From: Kofleriaceae bacterium
GTDB taxonomy: Bacteria > Myxococcota_A > Polyangia > Haliangiales > Haliangiaceae
Assembly: GCA_018058095.1 (NCBI GenBank)
Contig: JAGPCO010000038.1
Coordinates: forward strand, 1 to 56,059
Reading direction: 5' to 3'
Length of the DNA: 56,059 nt
This document shows positions 36,664 to 45,374 of the stretch, piece by piece. Made by a program: the position numbers and the translations under genes. Within the stretch, counting starts at the first letter, position 1, and each line of letters opens with the position of its first letter. The notes beneath the pieces were generated by a model. That model had not been told where the DNA came from. It made no database searches and worked only from the letters and a program-made list of their open reading frames with translations.

Positions 36664-37188
36664 ATGTCTCCCACGGTCGTCGCCGCGGTCACCGCGATGC
36701 TGGTCAGCCTGCCCACGGCAGGCTGGGCCGATCCGGCCGGGCCGAGCGCGCCGGCGCCGACGGCGCCGTCGACGGCGCCCGACTACTTCGGCCGCGCCCG
36801 CAACCAGATCGTCGTCCAGGCCCCGGCCCAGCGCAGCCCGGCCCAGCGCTGGCTGCTGCGCGGCCTGGTCGGAGGTGGCGTCGTCCTGGCCGGGGTCGGG
36901 GCGTACTTCAACCTCGACTCGCGCGCCGCCGCCGCCGACGTCTCGGCCGACACGCCGACCAACCTGCCGTGGGGGCCGAGCCAGGTCGAGCTGGTCGACC
37001 GCGCCGAGCGGTCGGGCCACCTCGCCATCGCCGGCTACGCCACCGGCGCGGCCGCGCTGGTCGCGGCGGCGGTGATCGCGTGGCGGACCGACCCGGGCCC
37101 CGGCCGGGCGGTCGTCGTCGGTGCGGTGCGGCCGCGCGCGGACCTCGTGCCGGGTGGCGCCACCGTCGGGGTGACATGCGGGTTCTAG
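36664..37188 (+). CDS. Exported membrane protein of unknown function
   Basis: 174 residues. A signal peptide ends near GWADP. A Pro/Ala/Ser stretch follows, then two hydrophobic helices (GLVGGGVVLAGVGAYF and LAIAGYATGAAALVAAAVIAW). No family was recognised. Its 3' end overlaps the next gene by 13 bp, so the pair is co-translated. The PilZ gene lies divergently 117 bp away. Confidence 0.65.
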   Translation: MSPTVVAAVTAMLVSLPTAGWADPAGPSAPAPTAPSTAPDYFGRARNQIVVQAPAQRSPAQRWLLRGLVGGGVVLAGVGAYFNLDSRAAAADVSADTPTNLPWGPSQVELVDRAERSGHLAIAGYATGAAALVAAAVIAWRTDPGPGRAVVVGAVRPRADLVPGGATVGVTCGF

Positions 37189-37751
37189 CCGTGGTGGCCA
37201 CGGCCTGGCTCGGCCTGGCGGGCTCGGCCTGCACGCCCGAGATCCTGCCGGGCGCGTACCTGTGCGGCCCGGAGCGGGCCTGCCCCGACGACCTGGTGTG
37301 CGATGCGGTCAGCGAGGCGTGTGTCGCGCCCGAGGACGCTCGGCCGTTCGTGTGCCCGACCGCGCCGCTCGACCTCGAGCCCAACGACAGCACCGACCAG
37401 GCCGGGCCGGTCCCGCTCGACGGCTGCGCCGGGGCCCCGATCGAGGTGGTCGGATGTATCGCGGCCGGGCCCGACGTCGACGTGTACCGTGTCGACGCGC
37501 CGGCCGGGTGCGCCGCACCTCGCCTGACCGCCGCGGTGCGCGCCGCCATCGCCTTCGCGCCGGTGCGCCTGACCGTGATCGGCGACGACGCCACCACGGC
37601 CACCGCGATGCCGTGTGCGGCCGGCCTGTGCGCTGACCTGAGCGTGCCGCCTGGTGGCGGCGGCTTCGTCGAGGTGCGCCTGGCCGGCAGCGAGACCTGC
37701 GATGGCGCGTGCGCGCACAATCGCTACCAGCTCGACCTCAGCGTGCGGTAG
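37176..37751 (+). CDS. Cys-rich lipoprotein of unknown function
   Basis: 191 residues starting at the ATG at 37176 inside the previous gene. Lipobox GLAGSACTP gives Cys at about residue 19. A Cys mini-module CGPERACPDDLVCDAVSEAC follows, similar to that of the lipoprotein at 10189. The remainder (ETEPNDS-like LDLEPNDSTDQAG, then beta strands and paired cysteines) resembles pre-peptidase C-terminal-type domains of secreted proteins, a weak resemblance. Function unknown. Confidence 0.68.
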   Translation: MRVLAVVATAWLGLAGSACTPEILPGAYLCGPERACPDDLVCDAVSEACVAPEDARPFVCPTAPLDLEPNDSTDQAGPVPLDGCAGAPIEVVGCIAAGPDVDVYRVDAPAGCAAPRLTAAVRAAIAFAPVRLTVIGDDATTATAMPCAAGLCADLSVPPGGGGFVEVRLAGSETCDGACAHNRYQLDLSVR

Positions 37752-37787
37752 TCGCAGGGCTGCGCCATCGCCATCGCCCGAGCGATC

Positions 37788-37871
37788 GGGCACGGGCACG
37801 GGCACGGGCACGGGCATGGGCACGGGGCAGGTCGCTGCAAACGCGGCTGCGCCGCGTTTGTCAGCGTCCTG

Positions 37872-37877
<6 letters not shown>
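37788..37877. repeat. Intergenic module C: second copy of hexamer tract plus REP-like hairpin
   Basis: Same module as at 35791-35874 with one extra hexamer and one GGGCAT variant. The hairpin spans 37827-37872 with identical arms. The CTAG at 37872-37875 supplies, on the minus strand, the TAG stop of kamA. The copies are about 2 kb apart and share about 85 bp. Confidence 0.85.
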
Positions 37878-39287
<1,410 letters not shown>

Positions 39288-39311
39288 GGGCGGACTCCTG
39301 AACCTGTCCAG

Positions 39312-39339
39312 ATACTAGGGATTTCAGAGGGGTTGGCAA
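39312..39339 (-). promoter_or_regulatory. Probable sigma-70 promoter for kamA
   Basis: On the minus strand TTGCCA (39339-39334), a 16-nt spacer and TAGTAT (39317-39312). Transcription would start near 39305, leaving a short leader with AGGAG before the kamA ATG at 39287. Confidence 0.5.
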
Positions 39340-39386
39340 GGGTGGCGGCGCCCCCCCCTGCAGGGAAGATCCACGGGGGCCCCGGC

Positions 39387-39412
39387 CTCAGGTGTCGACC
39401 TGAGCCGACACC
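39387..39412. promoter_or_regulatory. Overlapping alternative palindromes upstream of the repeat protein
   Basis: CTCAGGT and ACCTGAG (39387-39404) can pair, or GGTGTCG (39391-39397) with CGACACC (39406-39412). The two hairpins exclude each other. The site lies between kamA and the 39491 gene and could be an operator or a leader switch; function unknown. Confidence 0.35.
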
Positions 39413-39490
39413 GCCCCCCACGCAGATCCAGGCAGTTGGCCCGAGGCTGGGGGCGACGTGGGCGGCACGAACCTCGCAGCAACGAACGCC

Positions 39491-41233
39491 ATGGCCAAGG
39501 AATCCGGCACCACGCTCAGCACCGACGACCTCGCCACCGTCTCCGGCGGAGGCGCGCTGGTCGAGCGGACCGACGGCGACCTGAGCGTGCAACTCGGGTT
39601 CGGTGAGGTGACCGGCACGACCGCGTCGGGTGGCCTGTTCCAGGGCACCTGGAGCCCGGCTGGCAACTCGCTGTTCACCAACAACCAGGTCCAGCTCAAC
39701 ATCCTGACGGGCGAGGGTGAGCTGGGCATGTCCGTCGACAAGGGCGGCTACATCGCCGGCGAGGGCAGCCTGCTCGGCGTCGAGGCCCAGACCACCCTGG
39801 GCGGCTGGCTGCCGGTCGGCGCCAGCCTCGAGCTGGGCACGGCCTCGGCCCAGGCCTCGATGGGCGAGGGTCTCGAGAGCAAGGTCACCGCGCTCGAGGC
39901 CGACGTCACGGTCGGCAGCATCTCGGGTGACCCCGACGCCGGCGTGGCGCCCAACGCCCTGGCGGTCGGGCTCGGCCTCAACCTGGCCCAGGCCAGCATG
40001 GAGAACGGCCAGCCGACCAGCCGGCTCGACGGCGACGCCCAGCTGACCGACGTCGACGGCGACGGCTGGGCCGACCTGCAGGCGTCGGTGACCGTGCCGC
40101 TGGGGAACCTGGCCTCGGTCGACATCAGCGTCGGCCTCAACACCGGCACCACCATCGACAACACCATCGCCGCCGGGCAGTGGGTCGGCGACCAGGCGGT
40201 CGGCGCGTACGACGCCGCCGTGGCGGGCGCCGCCGCGCTGGGCGACTCGATCGCCAGCGGCTGGGACGCGATGACCGCGGCCGACCCGGCCGACACCGGC
40301 GCGCCCAGCGCCATGGATGGCCTCAACCCGATGGGCGACTTCACCGGGTTCGACACCTCCGGGGTCGACGCCACCTCGAGCGACGTGTCGGCGACCCAGG
40401 ACGTGAGCGGCCTGCAGGACGACATGCAGGCCGACCAGCAGCTCAGCAGCGGCCTTGGCGGCCTGGGTGAGCTCGACGAGGCGGCGGCGAGCGTGCCGCA
40501 GGACAGCGGCTGGAGCGAACTGGCCGACTCTGACTTCGGCGACTCGTTCGACGGCAGCGCCGACGCCGGGGTCGACGCCGGGGCCGACGTTGGGGCCAGC
40601 GCCGACGCCGGGGCCAGCGCCGACGCGGGTGGCTGGGGCGACCTGGCCGACTCCGACTTCGGTAGCTCGTTCGACGCCGGCGCCGATGCAGGGGCCAGCA
40701 GCAGCGCCGACGCGGGTGGCTGGGGCGACCTGGCCGACTCCGACTTCGGCAGCTCGTTCGACAGCAGCAGCAGCAGCAGTGACAGCGGGACCGACAGCAG
40801 CTGGGGCGGCGCCGACGACAGCGGGGCCGACAGCAGCTGGGGCGGCGGCGGCGACAGCGGGACCGACAGCAGCTGGGGCGGCGCCGACGACAGCGGGGCC
40901 GACAGCAGCTGGGGCGGCGGCGGCGACAGCGGGACCGACAGCAGCTGGGGCGGCGGCGGCGACAGCGGGACCGACAGCAGCTGGGGCGGCGCCGACAGCA
41001 GCAGCAGCAGCGACAGCGGGACCGACAGCAGCTGGGGCGGCGCCGACAGCAGCAGCAGCAGCGACAGCGGGACCGACAGCAGCTGGGGCGGCAGCGACAC
41101 CAGCAGCAGCAGCAGCGACAGCGGGACCGACAGCAGCTGGGGCGGCAGCGACACCAGCAGCGACAGCAGCAGCGACACCAGCAACGATGGCGCGACCGGC
41201 CTCGGCAGCGACTCGTTCGGCGGGCCGCGCTGA
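39491..41233 (+). CDS. Large acidic Ser/Gly/Asp repeat protein with double-glycine-type leader
   Basis: 580 residues from the ATG at 39491; a GTG at 39458 would add 11. The N-terminus, with LSTDDLATVSGG at residues 9-20, looks like the leader of peptides exported by C39-peptidase ABC transporters, cleaved after Gly-Gly. Residues about 25-250 are beta-rich with Gly turns and one Asp loop (DVDGDGWADL) that could bind calcium. Three copies of a unit with LADSDFG then SFD follow. The last about 150 residues hold nine SSWGG units in Asp/Ser/Gly linkers. There is no membrane helix and almost no Lys or Arg in the repeats. It may be a secreted matrix or adhesive protein; this is inference. No transporter is in the window. 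Confidence 0.7.
   Translation: MAKESGTTLSTDDLATVSGGGALVERTDGDLSVQLGFGEVTGTTASGGLFQGTWSPAGNSLFTNNQVQLNILTGEGELGMSVDKGGYIAGEGSLLGVEAQTTLGGWLPVGASLELGTASAQASMGEGLESKVTALEADVTVGSISGDPDAGVAPNALAVGLGLNLAQASMENGQPTSRLDGDAQLTDVDGDGWADLQASVTVPLGNLASVDISVGLNTGTTIDNTIAAGQWVGDQAVGAYDAAVAGAAALGDSIASGWDAMTAADPADTGAPSAMDGLNPMGDFTGFDTSGVDATSSDVSATQDVSGLQDDMQADQQLSSGLGGLGELDEAAASVPQDSGWSELADSDFGDSFDGSADAGVDAGADVGASADAGASADAGGWGDLADSDFGSSFDAGADAGASSSADAGGWGDLADSDFGSSFDSSSSSSDSGTDSSWGGADDSGADSSWGGGGDSGTDSSWGGADDSGADSSWGGGGDSGTDSSWGGGGDSGTDSSWGGADSSSSSDSGTDSSWGGADSSSSSDSGTDSSWGGSDTSSSSSDSGTDSSWGGSDTSSDSSSDTSNDGATGLGSDSFGGPR
40770..41190. repeat. Coding tandem repeats (SSWGG units)
   Basis: Repeated GACAGCAGCTGGGGCGGC cores occur nine times, separated by GACAGCGGG-type or AGCAGC runs. 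Units of 36 bp alternate first, then longer units with serine runs. The region is prone to slippage and to assembly error. Confidence 0.85.
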
Positions 41234-41334
41234 GCGGGGCCGGCACGCCGGTGGGCCGGGCAGGGGCGCGGCCAGGGCCGGGCCGGCCGCACGGAGCTGC
41301 GGCGCCAGGCCGGGGGCTGTGTTAGCACCTCGGG

Positions 41335-42276
41335 ATGCGCTTCCCCTTCGCGATCGCCGTGCTGGCCGCCCTCGGCTGCGCCGCCAGCCCCAGGCGGGAC
41401 GAGTCGTTGACCCGTCGGGTCGACAACCTCGAGGCCGACGTCCGCAGCATCCGCCAGCTGCTCGAGCAGCAGAGCCAGACCCAGCAGCAGGTGCTCGACC
41501 AGCTGACCCGCAACGTCGAGGCCACCACGTCGTCCTTGCGCGAGTTGACCAGCGAGCTGGAGCAGGTCGAGCAGGTCGCGGTCGGGCGCGAGGCCGGCCC
41601 GCCGGTCGCGCCGGTCGCGCCGCCGCCGGTGGTCCCGACCCGGGCCGGCCAGCACGATCCACTCACGGTCTATGCGGTGCCGATCCACGACAGCCCGGCG
41701 CTGGGGCCGCCCCACGCCAAGGTCACGGTGGTGATGGCGATGGAGTTCGCGTGTCCGTACTGCCGGCGCGCGTTCTCCACCATGGACGACCTGCGCCAGC
41801 GCTACGGCCGCGACGTGCGGATCGTCTACAAGAACCTGATCGTGCACCCGCAACACGCGACCGTGCCGGCGGTGGCCGCCTGTGCGGCGCACCGGCAGAA
41901 GAAGTGGCGGGCCTACGCCGACCTGCTGTGGACCAAGGCCTTCGACGTGCGCGACTTCTCCCAGGCCAACATGCTGAACCTCGCCCACGAGGCCGGCCTG
42001 AACGAGCGCCGCTTCGACGTCGATCTGCACGCGACGGGGCCGCGCAGCTGTGAGGCCGAGGTGCAGCGCGATCGCGACCTGTACGCTGCGCTCCGGGTCC
42101 AGGCCACGCCGACCTTCTTCATCAACGGCCGCCACCTGGCCGGGGCCCAGCCGATCGAGGCGTTCGCCGCGGTGGTCGACGAGGAGCTGAAGAAGGCCAA
42201 CGCCGCCATCAGCCGCGGCGTCCGCCTGCGTGACTACTACGACCAGATCGTGCGCGCCGGCGCGCCGGCGCCGTAG
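41335..42276 (+). CDS. DsbA-family thioredoxin-fold lipoprotein
   Basis: 313 residues. Lipobox LAALGCAAS gives Cys at about residue 15. Residues 20-75 form a coiled coil (RRVDNLEADVRSIRQLLEQQ and onward). The DsbA/DSBA-like thioredoxin domain begins near residue 125 with the active site FACPYCRRAF (CPYC) and includes the cis-Pro region VQATPTFFING. It probably oxidises or isomerises disulfides in the periplasm, which fits the Cys-rich lipoproteins encoded next to it. The coiled coil may make it oligomeric. Confidence 0.85.
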   Translation: MRFPFAIAVLAALGCAASPRRDESLTRRVDNLEADVRSIRQLLEQQSQTQQQVLDQLTRNVEATTSSLRELTSELEQVEQVAVGREAGPPVAPVAPPPVVPTRAGQHDPLTVYAVPIHDSPALGPPHAKVTVVMAMEFACPYCRRAFSTMDDLRQRYGRDVRIVYKNLIVHPQHATVPAVAACAAHRQKKWRAYADLLWTKAFDVRDFSQANMLNLAHEAGLNERRFDVDLHATGPRSCEAEVQRDRDLYAALRVQATPTFFINGRHLAGAQPIEAFAAVVDEELKKANAAISRGVRLRDYYDQIVRAGAPAP

Positions 42277-42301
42277 TCGACTGCGTCGCCGCGCACGTGG
42301 C

Positions 42302-43789
42302 TCAGTCGATGCCCTCGCTGATACACGAGGCGATGTCGAAGATCATGAAGGCCAGCACCTTCTCCTGCGGCGACAGCTGATCGCGCGGCGAGGTGCACCC
42401 ACCCGACGGGAACGACAGGTTGCCACCCGAGTCGTCGCCCGACGACACGTGGATGTCCGAGAACACGACGCGGCCGCAGCGCTGGGCCGGGGCGGCCTCG
42501 AGCGGCGTGGTGTACGACAGGTACTGCACCGACGGCGAGCCGTTGGCGGTCTGGTCCTTGTAGATCCAGCGGTCGGCCAGGCTCTCGTCGACGCCGGTCA
42601 CGGTGTGCTGGGCCGCGTCGATGTCGATCTTGCCCAGGGTGTTCGAGGCGCCGACGTTGAGCAGCCACTGCGCCAGGTCGCCACCACGGGCGAAGGTCTG
42701 GTTGATGTCGGCCTCGATGCTGTTGAGGTCGGGCTGGTCGTTGAAGGTCATCACCCCGTCCCACGGCGCCGCGTTGTCGAGGATCCAGTAGTTGTGCCAG
42801 TGCGACGCGAACACCCGGCCGCCGAGGTCGGCGTAGGCCTTCATCGCCGCCAGCGCGGCCGGGCCCTTGGTGCCCGGGTTCTGCGCGCCCTCGCACGACA
42901 GGAAGGCCACGTCGTAGGCCGACAGCGTGGCGGTGTCGCTCCACAGGGTCTGGGCGTCGGCGAAGGCGCCGCCGGCGTCGAAGTCGGGCGTGCCGCCCGA
43001 GCCGGCGTACAGGTGGACCCGGCCGGTGCCGCCGGCGGTGGTGAACTCGGCGTCGTCGAGGCCGACCTTGCGCAGCAGGCACTCGAGCGCGTCGGCGCCG
43101 CCGGTGGTGAGGGCCATCTGCGGGATGTCGCCCTCGCTCTGGTTGCGCGGAAGGCGGGTCGAGCCGGCGTCGAGCGGCGTGTCGACGCACTGGGCCACCG
43201 TCGGGATGGTGACCTGGCGCCGCCACTTGCCGACCTGCAGCACCAGCGGCACGTTGCTGGTGGCCGGCACGTTGGTCAGCGTGAACCGGCCGTCGGTGCC
43301 GGTCGTGGTCTGCACCAGCGGCGCGCCCGACAGCGGCGTGTTGCAGCGATCGCAGCTGGCGCCGGTCGGCAGCGGCCCGACCGCGGCGTTGGGGACGTAG
43401 ACGTTGACGTTGTACAGCGGCAGCGTGCCGTTGGGCGCGTAGACGATGCCCGACAGCGACGTGGTGCCGCCGTTGCTGCAGCTGACCTGCATACACTCGA
43501 GCCCGACGCACTGGTCCTCGGGGATGCAGCGGCCGTCGGGCGAGCAGCGCTCACTGTCGGCGCACTCCGAGCCGCCCTGGGTACAGAACGCCTGGCACGT
43601 GCCGTCCGGGCTGCAGTGAAAGCCGCTCGGGCAGGTCGCCGGGACGCCCGACGGGTCACACGCGATCATGCACTCCGGCGGTGGCGTGGCCGACGCACAC
43701 AGGTCGACGCCGCCGGAGCCGCCACCACAGGCGGCCAGCGCGGCGCCTCCGCTGATGACCAGGGCCAGGACCAGGCGGGGGTGGTTCAT
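42302..43789 (-). CDS. Cys-rich lipoprotein with carboxypeptidase-regulatory-like domain
   Basis: 495 residues. Lipobox ALAACGGG gives Cys near residue 21. Residues 30-100 hold a Cys-rich module (PPPECMIACDPSG, CPSGFHCSPDGTC, ECADSERCSPDGRC) shared with the neighbouring gene. A carboxypeptidase-regulatory-like beta domain follows (SLSGIVYAPNGTLPLYNVNVYVP to TDGRFTLTNVPA). The C-terminal about 280 residues contain VAFLSCEGAQN and GGRVFASHWHNYW, suggestive of a glutamine-amidotransferase-like or ThuA-like fold. Surface-exposed; function unknown. Confidence 0.78.
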   Translation of the reverse strand: MNHPRLVLALVISGGAALAACGGGSGGVDLCASATPPPECMIACDPSGVPATCPSGFHCSPDGTCQAFCTQGGSECADSERCSPDGRCIPEDQCVGLECMQVSCSNGGTTSLSGIVYAPNGTLPLYNVNVYVPNAAVGPLPTGASCDRCNTPLSGAPLVQTTTGTDGRFTLTNVPATSNVPLVLQVGKWRRQVTIPTVAQCVDTPLDAGSTRLPRNQSEGDIPQMALTTGGADALECLLRKVGLDDAEFTTAGGTGRVHLYAGSGGTPDFDAGGAFADAQTLWSDTATLSAYDVAFLSCEGAQNPGTKGPAALAAMKAYADLGGRVFASHWHNYWILDNAAPWDGVMTFNDQPDLNSIEADINQTFARGGDLAQWLLNVGASNTLGKIDIDAAQHTVTGVDESLADRWIYKDQTANGSPSVQYLSYTTPLEAAPAQRCGRVVFSDIHVSSGDDSGGNLSFPSGGCTSPRDQLSPQEKVLAFMIFDIASCISEGID

Positions 43790-43848
43790 GGGCTCGATTG
43801 TAGGCAGGGCCGGGGCGCCGGCGCCAGCTTCGATCCGCACCGGGCCCC

Positions 43849-45087
43849 TCAATCCACCACCGCTCCGCACGGGAACGAGGCGCTGACGGTCGGGTTGGTC
43901 GCGCCCTGCAGGGTGGTGCAGGCGGCGCCGATGAGGCGGATGCTGTTGGAGTCGACCAGCTCCCACTCCGAGCCGAAGGTCAGGGCGGTGCCATTGAGCG
44001 TGACCGTCCCGCTCGCGGCCTGGGCCGGGTTGACGTTGCCGTCGAGGTCCAGGTCACACGACAGGACCCCGCCGATGATGGCGTCGAACGCCGCCGTCAG
44101 CGACGCCGGGTTGTCGCCCAGGTAGAACGGCGCGGTGCCGGTGGCCGGGTCCTGGCCGGCGCCGGCGTTGGCCATCTGCTGCAGGTGGGCGTTGCCGACG
44201 TCGTTGCCGACGCTCAGCACGAACAGGCGGATGCCGGCCGTGAACGCGCGCTGGGCGGCGGCGACGGTGGCGGCGTTGGCCGCGGCCTGCTCGCTGGCGT
44301 TGCGCGGGTCGGCGTTCTGGCAGGTGTCGGGCAGGCCGTCGGTGGCCAGCACGATGATCGGCGGCGAGCCGGCCATCGGCGGGCTGGCGGCGAAGTCGGC
44401 GATGACCGCGTCGATCGACGGGCCGGTCGGGGTGTCCTCGATCGGGTTGCCGGCCAGGGCGCCGGTGATCGCCGCCAGGTTGTTCAGCGCGCGCGGGGTG
44501 GCGGTCAACGCCGGGCACGGCGTCAGGCCCTCCTGGATGCCGTCGCCGTTGTTGTCGGCCGACACGCCGGAGTAGGTGGTCGCGCCGAACACCACCTCGT
44601 CGGCCAGGTCGGTCACCACGCCGCCTGGCCCGACCAGGGCGGTGCGCACCGCCTGCCAGCGGTTGGTGCCGCCGAACGGGTCGGTCATCGAGCCGCTCTG
44701 GTCGATCAGCAGCTGCACCGTCGGGATGGTGCGGGTGGCGGTGAACTGCACGTCGGGGCAGTTGGCGTCGGGCCCGAGCGCGGCGTCGCCGTCGCCCGGC
44801 ACGCAGCGGCCGTCGCTGGTGCACACCTCGCCGTTGCCACACTCGCCGCCGGTCGCCGTGCACACCGCGTCGCACAGGCCGTCGGGGCTGCAGTGGAAGC
44901 CGGCCGGGCACGTGTTGCCGCCGGTGCCCGACGGGTCACACGCCTGGGCACACTCGGGCGGTGGCGAGGGTTGGTCACAGGGTCCCGCGGTCACCCGCGG
45001 GCTGCAGGCGCCGACCAGGGCGGCGGCCAGGGCGGCAGCCAGGGCGGCAGACCGGACCCAGAGGAGGCGGTTCGAGCATCGGCGCAT
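43849..45087 (-). CDS. VWA-domain Cys-rich lipoprotein
   Basis: 412 residues. Lipobox LVGACSP gives Cys near residue 28. It shares the N-terminal Cys module with the gene downstream (PPPECAQACDPSG, CPAGFHCSPDGLC). The VWA domain starts with TVQLLIDQSGSMTD, an intact DxSxS metal site, and includes VLATDGLPDTC. The repeated module and the 59-bp spacing suggest a pair of paralogous N-termini with different effector domains. The ATG at 45087 follows GGGGAG. Confidence 0.82.
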   Translation of the reverse strand: MRRCSNRLLWVRSAALAAALAAALVGACSPRVTAGPCDQPSPPPECAQACDPSGTGGNTCPAGFHCSPDGLCDAVCTATGGECGNGEVCTSDGRCVPGDGDAALGPDANCPDVQFTATRTIPTVQLLIDQSGSMTDPFGGTNRWQAVRTALVGPGGVVTDLADEVVFGATTYSGVSADNNGDGIQEGLTPCPALTATPRALNNLAAITGALAGNPIEDTPTGPSIDAVIADFAASPPMAGSPPIIVLATDGLPDTCQNADPRNASEQAAANAATVAAAQRAFTAGIRLFVLSVGNDVGNAHLQQMANAGAGQDPATGTAPFYLGDNPASLTAAFDAIIGGVLSCDLDLDGNVNPAQAASGTVTLNGTALTFGSEWELVDSNSIRLIGAACTTLQGATNPTVSASFPCGAVVD

Positions 45088-45374
45088 GGGCTCCCCGGGA
45101 GCAAAGCCTGGGCCGGCGGTGGGGGCGCTGGGCGAGCCGGCCTCAGCGGTGGGCCAAGGTGGGACCCGGCCGGCGCCCGCCGGCGCCGGGCCGGCGAAGT
45201 CCACCGAAAGACTCACCGGCCAGGCCGCCGACCTGGCCCACTCGCCGGCGGAGTGGCCCGCGCACCTGCCAACCGCGGTGGCGGGGGCACGACCGCGCAG
45301 CCCGGGTCGGTTGTCCCCAGGGAGTCGCCGGCGTCGACCGCGGGTCGCACCTCGGGTTGGTCGCCTGGGGCGAC

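Noticed and set aside
45088-45374. Possible small gene or strong terminator between the VWA lipoprotein and alpha-2-macroglobulin
   Set aside because: Only low-complexity frames and an imperfect hairpin (CCACTC/GAGTGG at 45238-45256) are present; nothing convincing.
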